Source of the DNA: Gammaproteobacteria bacterium
GTDB lineage: Bacteria; Pseudomonadota; Gammaproteobacteria; Pseudomonadales; Azotimanducaceae
Reading direction: 5' to 3'
DNA length: 64,000 bases
Assembly (NCBI GenBank): GCA_009837185.1
Contig: VXUA01000071.1
Span: 1 to 64,000, forward strand
The notes under the pieces were generated by a model, which had not been told where the DNA came from, searched no databases, and worked only from the letters and a program-made list of their open reading frames with translations. The stretch's first letter is position 1; each line of letters opens with the position of its first letter. A program made the position numbers and the translations under genes. Shown piece after piece: positions 16,736 through 26,861 of this stretch.

Positions 16736-19630
16736 GTGACACACACTTATTCTCGCCTTACTGGTTTATCCATCCTAATTATTTGCTTGTTGGGATCTTC
16801 CGCAGCCTTAGCCAACAACAACGTGAATGGGTCTATCCACGGCATCGTTACTTCAAACGACAATCCCGTAGAAAATGCAGAAATAACAGTCAGAAATTTA
16901 GACACGAACGCTGTAAAAACCACTGAAACTTCGAAAACGGGGACCTTTAGTTTTTCTCAAATCGTCCCAGGTAAATACGAAGTTACAACGAGTTCAACAG
17001 GCTATAAGAGTCTCTCAAGCACCACGACTGTTTATTCGGGTAAGGGTAGTTCAATACATTTTAAATTGGAATTTGGAGACATGGAAGATGTTTTGGTGAC
17101 TGCAAGCGCAAAACTGGCTTTCGATGTCAAATCCGTCGAAAAGTCAACAGTGTTAACAGCTGCAGAAGTTGAACAACTCCCGGTATCACGAAACATTGAA
17201 TCAGTCGCTTTATTAATTCCTGGAACGATGTCAGGCGACGTTTCGTTTGGAAATCTGGTTTCGTTCAGTGGTTCTTCAGTGGCAGAGAATGTGTATTACA
17301 TCAATGGCATGAATGTCACAGACTTTCGCAGAGGATTAGGTGGTAGTGCTATTCCCTTTGAGTTTTTTGATCAGTTTCAATTCAAATCCGGTGGATTTAG
17401 CGCAGAGTACGGACGTTCCACGGGTGGTGTTTTAAGTGGTACGACAAGAAGAGGCAAGAGTTCTTGGTCTGCTCGAATGGGTTATACCACGACTCCTGAA
17501 ATATTTCGGAGTTACAACCCAGATATCCCCCATCCTACCGAAGATGGGGAATTTGTATCACTAGCGAGCGTCGACAAGTCCTATGCGACTCAATATTTCC
17601 TGTCTGCGGGCGGTCCTGTAGTAGAAAATCGAATTTACATTCATGCAATCTATCAAGGTCGCGACTATCAAACTGATGACTTTACCGACAGTGATCGATT
17701 TAATCGATCAACAAGCGAAGATCCTTTCTGGGGTGGCAAACTCGATTGGATCATCAATGATTTCCATCGTTTAGAACTTACTGTCTTTTCAGACGAAAGA
17801 ACCAGTGTGACCTCTTCACACAACTGGGATCGTTTAAATGGTGAAATTGGAACGCATCGAGGCGACAATTTCTCCAACCGGGGCGGAAGAAACTATATTG
17901 GTAACTACATAGGTACGATTGGAAGAAATTTCATCTTGTCGTTGCTATCGGGACGAAATCAATATGACCGCACCAACTATTCGGCTCTCGACGATCTGTG
18001 TCCAGCGGCATACGATTCACGCGATGGACAGCCGAGACCAATTGGATGCTGGACAAATCTCTCGACCGGTTCCAGCTTAGATACACGTGAACTGTATCGC
18101 GTAGATATTGAATTCAATCTTGGCTATAGACATCGAGTTCGATTTGGACTCGACCACGAGACCAATTCTTCTGAAGACTCGAGACGGTACTCAGGGCCTA
18201 ATGGTGGCGAGTACTTTCGGTATTACTCCGCAAATTCCGGTTCAACTCTTGACAATGGGGGAATCGTACCCGATGGAGTAACTGCAGTAGTGCGTCATCG
18301 ACTATACCGGAGGGGCGGCAGCTTTAAGACAACTGCTAGTGCGTTGTATATTGAGGATTTGTGGGATATTTTCAGCAATGTTTCCGCACGTCTAGGAATC
18401 AGAAATGAGAGTTTTAATAACAGGAATGCCCTCGACGAAACATTCATCAAAATGACAAACCAATGGGCACTGCGGTTAGGTATCGTATGGGATGTGAGAG
18501 CAAATGGAAAATCAAGACTATTTCTGAACACAGGCCGCTACCATTTACCAATAGCGAATAACACTAATGTTCGACTCGCGGGATCCGAATTATTCACGCA
18601 AGATTGGTATACACTGGGTAGTGCCATCGCACAAGACGGAAGCGTCGTGCTTGGCAACAAGATTGGACAGACTAGCGTCTTCGGCGACGGCTCGGTACAA
18701 CCCGCGGACGAAGTTTTAGATACAACGATTGAACCCATGTACCAAGATGAGTTCATAGTCGGATTTGAAGCAGAGTTATGGCAAAACTTTAAAGGTGGCC
18801 TGTCCTACATATATCGAAATCTTGGACGCGCAATAGAAGATATTACGATCGATGAAGCAATCGGTTTACCAGGTGAATTCCATTACATTCTCACAAACCC
18901 TGGTACAGACGTGAGAACTCGATACGACGTGGACGGCGATGGCATTTCCGAACTTATCGAATTGAGCGCCGCAGAATTAGGCTATCCAACACCAGTCCGC
19001 AAGTATCACAGTTTGACGTTAGCTGTAAAGAGATCTTGGAACCGAGGTTCTTATTTAGATGCGACTTACACTTGGTCGCATAGTTATGGAAACTACGAAG
19101 GTTTAGTTAGATCCGATAACGGCCAATCTGACGCAGGGATTACCACGTTATTTGATTTTGCTGGATTGATGGAAGGCGCTTACGGAAATTTGCCAAACGA
19201 TCGACGCCATTCGCTCAAAGTGTTCGGTGTTTACAAGTTTCGACCGAGATGGCAGTGTAGTTTTTCGACCTCCTATGTACATGGAAGACCGAGAAATGCC
19301 TTTGGGATCCATCCCACTGATCCACATTCTGCCCGCTATGGGTCTGCATCCTTTTATCGTCAAGGTACTTTCACGCCAAGAGGATCTCTCGGCAGAACTG
19401 AAGGCATATTCAATGTTGATTTGGGGTTGCAACTTGATCGAACAATCTGGACGAATGCTTTACAGATTAAGTTAGATGTTTTCAATGTCTTCGACACGAA
19501 CGGGATTCTGGAGGTCAGAGAAGTAGCAGATCAACAAACCGGAGCCGCCTCCCCTACGTTTGGGTTACCCGCGGCGTTTCAGCGACCTCGTACCGTTCGA
19601 ATATCAATTAAATATGACATCCACCCGTAA
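16736..19630 (+). CDS. TonB-dependent receptor, Oar-like, with carboxypeptidase-like N domain
   Basis: 964 residues. A signal peptide (about 1-27, ending A-A-L-A) is followed by a CarboxypepD-regulatory-like beta domain (30-110, with I-H-G-I-V-T-S-N-D-N-P-V and G-x-Y-E-V). Next come a plug domain (about 115-240, V-Y-Y-I-N-G-M-N-V-T-D and F-S-A-E-Y-G-R-S-T-G-G-V) and a 22-strand barrel. The start used is GTG at 16736. A D-V-D-G-D-G motif near residue 740 suggests a calcium-binding loop. It imports an unknown substrate across the outer membrane using TonB/ExbBD energy, here probably from the cluster at 35868-38180. The neighbouring methylcitrate operon is convergent, so no shared regulation is implied. 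Confidence 0.88.
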   Translation: MTHTYSRLTGLSILIICLLGSSAALANNNVNGSIHGIVTSNDNPVENAEITVRNLDTNAVKTTETSKTGTFSFSQIVPGKYEVTTSSTGYKSLSSTTTVYSGKGSSIHFKLEFGDMEDVLVTASAKLAFDVKSVEKSTVLTAAEVEQLPVSRNIESVALLIPGTMSGDVSFGNLVSFSGSSVAENVYYINGMNVTDFRRGLGGSAIPFEFFDQFQFKSGGFSAEYGRSTGGVLSGTTRRGKSSWSARMGYTTTPEIFRSYNPDIPHPTEDGEFVSLASVDKSYATQYFLSAGGPVVENRIYIHAIYQGRDYQTDDFTDSDRFNRSTSEDPFWGGKLDWIINDFHRLELTVFSDERTSVTSSHNWDRLNGEIGTHRGDNFSNRGGRNYIGNYIGTIGRNFILSLLSGRNQYDRTNYSALDDLCPAAYDSRDGQPRPIGCWTNLSTGSSLDTRELYRVDIEFNLGYRHRVRFGLDHETNSSEDSRRYSGPNGGEYFRYYSANSGSTLDNGGIVPDGVTAVVRHRLYRRGGSFKTTASALYIEDLWDIFSNVSARLGIRNESFNNRNALDETFIKMTNQWALRLGIVWDVRANGKSRLFLNTGRYHLPIANNTNVRLAGSELFTQDWYTLGSAIAQDGSVVLGNKIGQTSVFGDGSVQPADEVLDTTIEPMYQDEFIVGFEAELWQNFKGGLSYIYRNLGRAIEDITIDEAIGLPGEFHYILTNPGTDVRTRYDVDGDGISELIELSAAELGYPTPVRKYHSLTLAVKRSWNRGSYLDATYTWSHSYGNYEGLVRSDNGQSDAGITTLFDFAGLMEGAYGNLPNDRRHSLKVFGVYKFRPRWQCSFSTSYVHGRPRNAFGIHPTDPHSARYGSASFYRQGTFTPRGSLGRTEGIFNVDLGLQLDRTIWTNALQIKLDVFNVFDTNGILEVREVADQQTGAASPTFGLPAAFQRPRTVRISIKYDIHP

Positions 19631-19700
19631 GTTTTAACGTTTTCTTAACGCATCGCTGAGCCGTCAGCAACCTACAATGGCTCAAAACTGAAGCCAATAA

Positions 19701-21164
19701 TCAATGTAGACCAGATGCTTCAGTAACTGTGAGATCTACAAATTCTGGGACTGTCAAGTTACACAGTCGATCCAATTCGTTCGTAGCATTTTCGATTCTT
19801 GTAGCTTGTTCTTCCGAAAATCGCGTCCTTAGATTTCGATGGTATTTCTCCTGTAACAACGGTATTCCCTCTTCGCGACGGAATCGATGTCCAATGGGAT
19901 ATTCAACCTCTACCCAACCTGTTTCTGATCCGTCGTTGAACTTCACATTGACTCGATTGGCAATTGAACGTCTGTCTGGATCGTGATATTCAGCACTGTA
20001 TCGTTTATCTTCGCGTACAGTCATCCTGTCCCTTAATTGGTCGATACGAGGATCACTAGCCACATCGTCTTCATAGTCTTCAGCAACAAGGTTTCCTTTC
20101 AATAGCCCAATGGCAACCATGTATTGCAGACAGTGATCGCGATCCGCTGGATTATTGAGAGGTCCAGATTTGCTGATGATGCGAATCGCTGACTCGTGCG
20201 TAACGAGTTCTACTTCTTCAATTTCGTCAAAACGATCAACACACTGGGGATGGAGTTGTACGGCCGCTTCTACTGCTGTCTGCGAATGAAACTCGGCTGG
20301 AAAAGAGATCTTGAACAGAACGTTATCCATAACGTAGGTACTATACGCCCGTTGAAATTCAAATGTCTTCCCCCCGAATGAAACATCGTAAAAACCCCAT
20401 TTCGGGGTCGTAAGAACGCTCGGATATCCAATCTCGCCTTTCAAGACTAGCATTGCAAGATTTACAGCTCGGCTGGTAGCATCCCCAGCTGCCCATGACT
20501 TTCGAGGACCCGCGTTTGGTGCGTGGCGATAAGTTCGTAGACTCGAGCCATCGACAAAAGCGTGGGATAGCGCACTCACAATATCATCGTGCCCCCCTCC
20601 TAACAACCTTGTTACTACAGCCGTAGTTGCTACCCGGACCAAGAGAACATGGTCTAGCCCAACTCTGTTGAAACTATTTTCCAATGCCAAGCAGCCTTGA
20701 ATCTCGTGTGCCTGGACCATAGCGACAAGGACATCCCGCATCGTGAGTGGAGTTTGTCCTGCTTCTTGCGCATTTCGACTGACATAGTCTGCAACTGCCA
20801 GTATCCCGCCTAAATTGTCGGAGGGGTGTCCCCACTCGGCCGCCAGCCAAGTGTCGTTGTAATCCAACCAGCGAATCATGCAGCCGATGTCCCAAGCTGC
20901 TTTCTCTGGGTCGAGAACATAGGCTGTACCGGGTACCCTAGCACCGTTCGGTACAACCGTTCCCGGTACTACTGGTCCTAGAAGTTTTGAACAGGCTGGA
21001 AATCGTAGTGCGAGAAACCCACATCCCAAAGTATCAATGAAACAGTGCCGCGCCGTCTCTAACGTTTGCCGGGATATGTCCATGTCGCTACAGACATAAT
21101 CGGCAATGTCCACCAGTACGGTGTCTGGTTCAGGACGGATGTTTAAGTCTACGGCACTAGACAT
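19701..21164 (-). CDS. prpD: 2-methylcitrate dehydratase (MmgE/PrpD family)
   Basis: 487 residues, the normal PrpD length. It dehydrates 2-methylcitrate to 2-methyl-cis-aconitate. Recognisable segments are the N-terminal [41 protein letters not shown] and G-F-Y-D-V. Last gene of thrH-prpB-prpC-prpD, 29 nt after prpC. The organism uses this enzyme type rather than the AcnD/PrpF pair found in many gammaproteobacteria, at least at this locus. Confidence 0.93.
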   Translation of the reverse strand: MSSAVDLNIRPEPDTVLVDIADYVCSDMDISRQTLETARHCFIDTLGCGFLALRFPACSKLLGPVVPGTVVPNGARVPGTAYVLDPEKAAWDIGCMIRWLDYNDTWLAAEWGHPSDNLGGILAVADYVSRNAQEAGQTPLTMRDVLVAMVQAHEIQGCLALENSFNRVGLDHVLLVRVATTAVVTRLLGGGHDDIVSALSHAFVDGSSLRTYRHAPNAGPRKSWAAGDATSRAVNLAMLVLKGEIGYPSVLTTPKWGFYDVSFGGKTFEFQRAYSTYVMDNVLFKISFPAEFHSQTAVEAAVQLHPQCVDRFDEIEEVELVTHESAIRIISKSGPLNNPADRDHCLQYMVAIGLLKGNLVAEDYEDDVASDPRIDQLRDRMTVREDKRYSAEYHDPDRRSIANRVNVKFNDGSETGWVEVEYPIGHRFRREEGIPLLQEKYHRNLRTRFSEEQATRIENATNELDRLCNLTVPEFVDLTVTEASGLH

Positions 21165-21193
21165 CTAAGTATCCAGCGTAGTTGTGAACAGAA

Positions 21194-22318
21194 TTATCGA
21201 TCACTAATTGGTGTGAAAGATCTCGGTTTGGGACCAATGTATTTGGCACTAGGTCGAATAATTCGATTATTACTTCGTTGCTCCATTACATGCGCAACCC
21301 AACCTACCATTCTTGAAATAACGAATATGGGTGTGAAGATTTTCGTTGGAATACCCATCAAATGGTAAGCTGACGCGTGAAAGAAGTCGGCGTTGGCGAA
21401 GAGCTTCTTTTGTTCCCACATCACTTTTTCAATCGCACAGGAGATAGGAAACAATTTTGTATCCCCAACGAGACTAGATAGTTCTTCTGCCAAAGCTTTG
21501 ATGATGACATTGCGAGGATCTGCCTCACGGTAAACCGCATGCCCAAATCCCATGATTAACTCTCGGCGACTCAACTTTTCGAGAATACCTTGTACTGCGT
21601 CTTCCGGTCCTTCGAAAGTCCGAATGAGCTCCATGGCTGCTTCATTCGCGCCACCGTGTAGCGGACCTCGAAGAGAGCCAATCGCTGCAGTAACACAAGA
21701 GTACATATCACTGAGTGTTGATGCGCAAACCCGGGCAGTAAATGTTGAGGCGTTGAACTCATGCTCCGCATACAGAATCAAGGAAACGTCCATGACTCTA
21801 ACAAATAGATCGTGTCGTACCTCTCCTATCAGTGTTCGTAAGAAGTGTTCGGCAGTCGATTTTGCGCGAGTATCGACGTCGATTCGGGTTCCTTCATGCG
21901 AATATCGATACCAATAGTTAACAATCGAAGGACTTGCTGCAATGAGACGTTCGGCAACTTCATACTGGCGGTCATGATCTCCTTCCGGTTCAAAATTTCC
22001 GAGCATGGAGATACCCGTGCGAAGAACATCCATCGGGTGCGCTGTTGCAGGAATTGATTCAAGTGTTGCACAAAGTTCTTGAGGTAAATCCCTCAACAAA
22101 CTTAATCTAAAACAAAATTTGTCGAGCTCTTCTCCGGACGGTAACTCACCGTACAGAATGAGATATGCGACTTCCTCATACGTCGAATCTCGAGCTAGCT
22201 CCGAAATGTCGTAACCCAAATAGGTTAAACCTGTTCCAGATTGACCTACCGTACAAAGTGCGGTTTCGCCGGCTTCTTGCCCGCGTAGTCCCGCACCACT
22301 TAGCTTCTTATCTACCAT
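21194..22318 (-). CDS. prpC: 2-methylcitrate synthase
   Basis: 374 residues. It condenses propionyl-CoA with oxaloacetate. The N-terminal G-L-T-Y-L-G-Y-D-I motif is typical of PrpC. Active-site histidines lie in P-L-H-G-G-A-N-E-A and M-G-F-G-H-A-V-Y-R, and the catalytic Asp in F-A-N-A-D-F-F-H-A-S-A-Y-H. Length favours methylcitrate synthase over the longer type I citrate synthase, and the neighbours prpB and prpD settle the assignment. Starts 9 nt after prpB. Confidence 0.95.
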   Translation of the reverse strand: MVDKKLSGAGLRGQEAGETALCTVGQSGTGLTYLGYDISELARDSTYEEVAYLILYGELPSGEELDKFCFRLSLLRDLPQELCATLESIPATAHPMDVLRTGISMLGNFEPEGDHDRQYEVAERLIAASPSIVNYWYRYSHEGTRIDVDTRAKSTAEHFLRTLIGEVRHDLFVRVMDVSLILYAEHEFNASTFTARVCASTLSDMYSCVTAAIGSLRGPLHGGANEAAMELIRTFEGPEDAVQGILEKLSRRELIMGFGHAVYREADPRNVIIKALAEELSSLVGDTKLFPISCAIEKVMWEQKKLFANADFFHASAYHLMGIPTKIFTPIFVISRMVGWVAHVMEQRSNNRIIRPSAKYIGPKPRSFTPISDR

Positions 22319-22327
22319 ACCATAAAC

Positions 22328-23203
22328 TCATGAGTTCAATTCATCAATTTTCTTTTCAAATTCGTGATATCCAAGGATGCGATACAACTCCTCGCGAGTT
22401 TGCATTTTGCAAACTGCTGAATTCTGAGTGCCTTCGGTACGAATAGTGCGATAAACTTCACCTGCCGCTTCGGACATTGCGCGAAACGCTGACAATGGAT
22501 ATAACGCCATTCGGACTCCAACGCTTGTCATCTGATCTAAGGTGTACAAAGGAGTCTTGCCAAATTCAGTTAAATTAGCGAGTACTGGCACCGACAGCAC
22601 TTCGGTCACTTTGCGGTACAACTCTAGATCGGTCACAGCTTCCGCAAAAATCGCGTTCGCGCCAGCTTCTATGTATTTTTGAACCCGCTCAACAACCGCT
22701 TCAATCCCCTCGGTGGCAAGAGCGTCGGTGCGTGCCATGACTACGAAATCTGGGTCCGTGCGTGCATCAACCGCGGCACTAATGCGGCTGCACATCTCCT
22801 CGATCGAAACTATCTCCTTGTTCGGACGGTGCCCGCATCGCTTGGTCGCAACCTGGTCTTCGATATGAACTGCCGCAACCTCGGCTCGCTCTAACTCGCG
22901 GACTGTTCGAGCGATATTAAATTCATTTCCCCATCCCGTATCAACATCGACTAACAACGGTAGGGTCGAAGCCGAGGTTATCCGGCGCGCATCTTCCAAG
23001 ACATTGTCAAGAGATGTAATTCCTAAATCTGGAATTCCGAACGATGCAGCCGCTACGCCGCTGCCAGACAAATATATACAGCGAAAACCTTGTTGCTCTG
23101 CAAGTAAAGCACTGTACGCGTTAATCGTTCCGACGATCTGAAGGGGATTTTCCTGCTCAAGAGCTTGCCAAAATTTTTGTGGTTGCGTCATCGAGCTCGA
23201 CAT
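22328..23203 (-). CDS. prpB: Methylisocitrate lyase
   Basis: 291 residues. It splits 2-methylisocitrate into pyruvate and succinate. The catalytic loop [10 protein letters not shown] is present, with D-V-D-T-G-W-G-N and H-I-E-D-Q for metal and substrate binding. R-T-D-A-L-A and [10 protein letters not shown] are also typical. The ATG overlaps the thrH stop by one base (TAATG), so it is translated directly after thrH. Confidence 0.96.
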   Translation of the reverse strand: MSSSMTQPQKFWQALEQENPLQIVGTINAYSALLAEQQGFRCIYLSGSGVAAASFGIPDLGITSLDNVLEDARRITSASTLPLLVDVDTGWGNEFNIARTVRELERAEVAAVHIEDQVATKRCGHRPNKEIVSIEEMCSRISAAVDARTDPDFVVMARTDALATEGIEAVVERVQKYIEAGANAIFAEAVTDLELYRKVTEVLSVPVLANLTEFGKTPLYTLDQMTSVGVRMALYPLSAFRAMSEAAGEVYRTIRTEGTQNSAVCKMQTREELYRILGYHEFEKKIDELNS

Positions 23204-23823
23204 TAAGCTTGTGCGACTCGTTGCAAGTTAGACTGCAATTCGTCGAAATTTTGAACCACAGGAATATTGGGATAGTCTTTTACTACATGAGGAGGAGGAT
23301 TAAAGAAGAACCCACTATTCGCCGTCTGAAGCATGCCAACGTCATTGTAGGAGTCGCCCGAAGCATACACGGTCAACTCTAAAGCACGAAATGCCTGCAC
23401 CACCTTTGTTTTCGGATCTTTCTGCCGACGACGATACCCAACGATTCGATCTTGTTCAATGATCAGATGATGGCACAATAAAAATGGGTAGCTCAGGTTT
23501 TGCATCAGTGGCATGGCGAATTCATAAAACGTATCCGATAAGATTGCAACCTGAAAACATGACCTTGCCCAATTCAAAAAATCTTCGGCACCTTCATACG
23601 GTGACACATCAGCAAGCGCATCCTTAATTTGTTGATAACCGATACCATGACGATTCATTGCACTTCGGCGCAATTTCATAAGTTCATCATAATCCGGTAT
23701 GTCCCGAGTGGTTAAACCAATCTCCTCGACGCCAGTTGCTTTGGAAATTTCCATCCAAAGCTCGGGTACCAAGACCCCCTCGAGATCTAAGCAAAGAATT
23801 TGCATTTCTGGTTGTGTAAGCAA
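23203..23823 (-). CDS. thrH: ThrH phosphoserine phosphatase / homoserine phosphotransferase
   Basis: 206 residues, HAD superfamily. The nucleophile motif is [11 protein letters not shown], motif II is I-L-S-D-T-F-Y-E-F and motif III/IV is A-S-G-D-S-Y-N-D. The L-E-G-V variation and T-T-R-D-I-P-D-Y-D are diagnostic for ThrH rather than SerB. In Pseudomonas ThrH hydrolyses phosphoserine and can transfer phosphate to homoserine. Here it heads the prp operon with a one-base overlap. That is an unusual partnership, possibly linking serine/threonine metabolism to propionyl-CoA removal. Confidence 0.92.
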   Translation of the reverse strand: MLTQPEMQILCLDLEGVLVPELWMEISKATGVEEIGLTTRDIPDYDELMKLRRSAMNRHGIGYQQIKDALADVSPYEGAEDFLNWARSCFQVAILSDTFYEFAMPLMQNLSYPFLLCHHLIIEQDRIVGYRRRQKDPKTKVVQAFRALELTVYASGDSYNDVGMLQTANSGFFFNPPPHVVKDYPNIPVVQNFDELQSNLQRVAQA

Positions 23824-24115
23824 CCCCTTATCGAACGACTAATGGAGCGCATGAAGCCTATCCGCTCATGCGAAGAATGTTTCTTTGGGAAAAGTTCTGA
23901 ATTTGTCTCTCGTAGGGTTGCCAAGAATCCAATTCGATATGACTCCTATTAACTATTTATCTCTTTAGCAAATCGCAAGACAAAACCGATAGTGGAGTAT
24001 GGCGTTCCATTCAGCGAGCCATCGAAAGAACATCCATGTCCAATTGTAACGAAGACATTGATTCCGTGTTTACAGTGGGAAAATGGTTGCTCGATGTACG
24101 AGATACAACATCCCG

Positions 24116-24368
24116 ATCGCACTTTTTACATGTTTTTGAACGCGTGTTTTGTAAGGCAAAGAATGACTGTTTTATTTAGTTTGCATCGCGTGTTTTGTAT
24201 GGCTTGGAGTATTGTTTGTTCAAGGATCGAAAATAAATACTCCGAAATGTCTGAATCGCGTGGCCTAGAAGGTGGCAACGCGTTATTCGTAATAAAGGCA
24301 ACGCGCTTTTTGTAGGTCAGAGAACGCACTTTTTGTAAGTCAGAGAACGCGCTTTTTGTAAGGTTTGA
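24116..24368. repeat. Decayed tandem array of 23-bp units (about 11 copies)
   Basis: Units begin every 23 bases at 24116, 24139, 24162, 24185, 24208, 24231, 24254, 24277, 24300, 24323 and 24346. The best-kept units (24300, 24323, 24346) read AACGCGCTTTTTGTA with small changes and end in GTCAGAG or similar. 24116, 24139, 24185 and 24277 are clear relatives; 24162, 24208, 24231 and 24254 are much decayed but hold the phase. 23 is not a multiple of three and there is no convincing gene, so this is not a coding repeat. It sits in the 764-base gene-free stretch 23824-24587, where I see nothing else. Confidence 0.65.
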
Positions 24369-24587
24369 AGTGCAATTAGACCAAGCATTATTATTTTGGG
24401 TCACGTTGTGTGCAAGTACTGTTTACCTATAAAGAGAACGAATACGTATTCAAAAGTAAATTTTTAGAGATCGGTCTGGAGAAACCCACACTCTCAAGGG
24501 CAAAACCTCGCGTGATAATTCAGTTGACTAGACAAAGTAAAGAGGACTATATCACAGCCGAGCTTGCTGACTATTCGTTGTGACAAA

Positions 24588-24911
24588 TTACTTTGGATTC
24601 TGTTTTTTTTCGTTGTAGTGTTGATCATTGCCAAACACCACACGGTTCTTTGAGAAGAACAAAAAAGAACTAATATATAACGACAACCAGCTCAAGAAGG
24701 TATAAGCTAAACCTCGACTGAAAATTTCAATGAATCCGATGTCTCCTCCAGCCAAATATAGCAGAAATAGGGGGCCTAGGCCAACGGCGAAAACTGTGGT
24801 GTAAGCCAACCTCGCAATTCTCAGAGACCCCTTATCCGGCGCAAATAGTGTCCATCTGCCTTGATAACGAGTAATGTGGATGGCTTTTTTTGTTTTATTA
24901 GTCTCTGTCAC
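24588..24911 (-). CDS. Small membrane protein, unknown
   Basis: 107 residues from a GTG start; GGGAG lies 10 nt upstream. Two clear transmembrane stretches (about 34-54 and 65-87) are flanked by a basic/polar N terminus containing R-Y-Q-G-R-W-T-L and a Lys/Gln-rich C tail. No family recognised. It stands alone between the repeat array and a YdcH-type gene. Confidence 0.5.
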   Translation of the reverse strand: MTETNKTKKAIHITRYQGRWTLFAPDKGSLRIARLAYTTVFAVGLGPLFLLYLAGGDIGFIEIFSRGLAYTFLSWLSLYISSFLFFSKNRVVFGNDQHYNEKKQNPK

Positions 24912-25046
24912 AAATGGGGAACTCCCTAGCCCACAATCTTTCTGTAATACGAAATACGATCGCGACTCACCGTAGCGATTGTATGACTGTCGAGAGCTCG
25001 ACTGGAATTAAATGGCGATATATCTCAGAATGACTTCAAACGCAGA

Positions 25047-25247
25047 TCACTTACTGACTTGAGCACCGTGCACGTTCTCTAACCAAGTTAGTTGATCTCG
25101 AAGTCTTAACTTCTTTTTCTTCAATCGCTGAATTCTAGATTCATCTTCGTACCCGGTCCTAATCAACACATCGATAACTTCGTCCAAATCTCGGTGTTCC
25201 ACACGAAGTCGCTCGATGGTCTGCTGCGTCTCGTTTTCGTCTGCCAA
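25047..25247 (-). CDS. YdcH-family (DUF465) small protein
   Basis: 66 residues, almost entirely an antiparallel helical hairpin: R-V-E-H-R-D-L-D-E-V-I-D-V-L, then R-I-Q-R-L-K-K-K-K-L-R-L-R-D-Q-L. The H-R-x-L-D and L-K-K-x-K-L-x-L-x-D motifs are those of the YdcH/DUF465 family. These are small cytoplasmic proteins of unclear role, abundant in proteobacteria. Divergent from the VWA gene, with about 180 bases between them. Confidence 0.85.
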   Translation of the reverse strand: MADENETQQTIERLRVEHRDLDEVIDVLIRTGYEDESRIQRLKKKKLRLRDQLTWLENVHGAQVSK

Positions 25248-25427
25248 TCAGGTCTCCTTGAGTATTACAGTTCTGAATGAAATAATTCTGTGTGAAAGAA
25301 TGACGGTAAACATAATGATAATTAAAGATGTTCTTAAATAATTCCTTTAACGCGCAATTCTTGCTAGAGTTCTTCACTCCTGCTTTTCGATTCGTAAACG
25401 TGTCTAGACTACAACGTCTCTAGTCTG

Positions 25428-26102
25428 GTGAAAAAGCTTCCGACAAGCAAGAGTTCTGTAGGTGAATTCCTCGAAGCTGCTAAGCGCTTTCCAGTACCGA
25501 GAGAATCGCAAGCTCGCCTAATTTTTGCGATGGATGCTACTCAAAGCCGGGAACCGACATGGGACTTAGCTACAAGCCTACATGCTGAACTCTTTACTAC
25601 GGCTCGGCAAGAGGATTTAGCAGTCCAATTGGTGTATTACCGAGGACATTTCGATTTTTTTGCGACACATTGGAATGATTCTGCTGACGGTCTGTTGCAA
25701 ACTATGCAACGAGTCCAATGTCTCGCTGGTATAACTCAGATTTCACGTGTGTTGTCCCACACAATTAAAGAAGCGCAGCAGTCGACGCTTAAAGCACTAG
25801 CTTTTGTTGGTGACGCTTGTGAAGAAGAACCTAAGAAACTCTACGACATCGCAGGACAACTTGCTTTGTACCGGCTTCCCGTGTTCATGTTCCAAGAGGG
25901 ACACAATCCCTATGTCGCTCAGATCTTCGGTGGGATCGCGCAACTCACAAACGGGGCGCACATACCGTTTCAACCTGGCTCTGCACAACAGTTTGCCGAA
26001 CTTCTGCGCGCGGTAGCAGCCTACGCAACAGGCGGTATAGATGCTATAAAGAATCTTCGAGGCAAGTTTACTCAGCAATTGTTAGAACAACTGCGATCAT
26101 GA
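25428..26102 (+). CDS. VWA-domain protein
   Basis: 224 residues from GTG. A von Willebrand A fold is indicated by the MIDAS-like L-I-F-A-M-D-A-T-Q-S near residue 40 (D-x-T-x-S instead of the common D-x-S-x-S) and by K-A-L-A-F-V-G-D-A-C in the position of the later metal ligand. The rest follows the alternating strand-helix order of the fold. No signal peptide. The stop overlaps the start of the J-domain gene by 4 nt, so the pair is co-translated. Metal-dependent protein binding is expected; the partner may be the J protein or its client. Confidence 0.8.
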   Translation: MKKLPTSKSSVGEFLEAAKRFPVPRESQARLIFAMDATQSREPTWDLATSLHAELFTTARQEDLAVQLVYYRGHFDFFATHWNDSADGLLQTMQRVQCLAGITQISRVLSHTIKEAQQSTLKALAFVGDACEEEPKKLYDIAGQLALYRLPVFMFQEGHNPYVAQIFGGIAQLTNGAHIPFQPGSAQQFAELLRAVAAYATGGIDAIKNLRGKFTQQLLEQLRS

Positions 26103-26854
26103 TGTACTTCGCGTTAGCCGTCATAGGATTCGGTGCTTTTTTACTCCTGTGCAAGCTCTTGTGGAGTAGTCAAGGTCCTAGCAAGAATACTCGTATCATC
26201 ATGATTGCTTCCTTGATACTCGTAGCTGTTCTTGGAACCTTTGTACTGTTGGCTCGAATTCCATGGTTCGTAGCTGCGGGTACTATGCTTCTACCGTTCG
26301 TTAGAGTCATTGTAAATCTGATGAGAGCTGCGATTTCGTTCTTGTTCTTGAAACAATTTCTAGGCCTCGCTCGAGGCGTAACCGGATCTTTCTCTACCGC
26401 AAATGCAGTACCCCCTGAAAACTCTGACAGTGAAACTCAAACCACTGAACTCGCAATGAAGCTCGACCATCCAACCGGTTCGATGACCGGCACCGTTCTT
26501 GGTGGAGAATTCGAAGGATGTGATCTCGATTCGTTGTCTGATGAAGACCTACTTAAAGTCTATCGAACACTTCGAGAAGAAGAATCGAAAAGACTACTGG
26601 AAGCTTACGTCGCGCGCCATCGACCGCATCTTAACGAGACAACAAAAGAGGCTAACGAACAAACTGACGGCGACGAAATGTCATTGAAACGGGCCGCAGA
26701 TATTCTTGGAGTGAGCATTGATGCAAATAAGGAGGAAATAATTGCAGCACACCGTCGTTTGATGGATAGACTCCACCCCGATAAAGGTGGTTCAAGCTAC
26801 TTAGCCGCGGAACTCAACGCAGCAAAAAAGGTGATGTTGGACGCGGCGCGCTAG
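26099..26854 (+). CDS. Membrane-anchored J-domain protein
   Basis: 251 residues. Two or three N-terminal hydrophobic segments (about 3-20, 35-55, 60-80) are followed by a polar linker and a C-terminal J domain (about 195-250) with the essential H-P-D in R-L-H-P-D-K-G-G. This resembles TIM14/Pam18-like or DjlC-like anchored co-chaperones, which recruit DnaK to a membrane site. Residues 130-165 contain L-S-D-E-D-L-L-K-V-Y-R-T-L. Overlap with the VWA gene suggests one functional unit. Confidence 0.85.
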   Translation: MMYFALAVIGFGAFLLLCKLLWSSQGPSKNTRIIMIASLILVAVLGTFVLLARIPWFVAAGTMLLPFVRVIVNLMRAAISFLFLKQFLGLARGVTGSFSTANAVPPENSDSETQTTELAMKLDHPTGSMTGTVLGGEFEGCDLDSLSDEDLLKVYRTLREEESKRLLEAYVARHRPHLNETTKEANEQTDGDEMSLKRAADILGVSIDANKEEIIAAHRRLMDRLHPDKGGSSYLAAELNAAKKVMLDAAR

Positions 26855-26861
26855 CGCACCC

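Noticed and set aside
24116..24368. CRISPR array
   Set aside because: Units are directly adjacent with no unique spacers, and no cas genes are present.
23992..24404. Open frames on both strands in the repeat region
   Set aside because: They arise from the 23-bp array, which shifts frame at each unit, and have no protein character.
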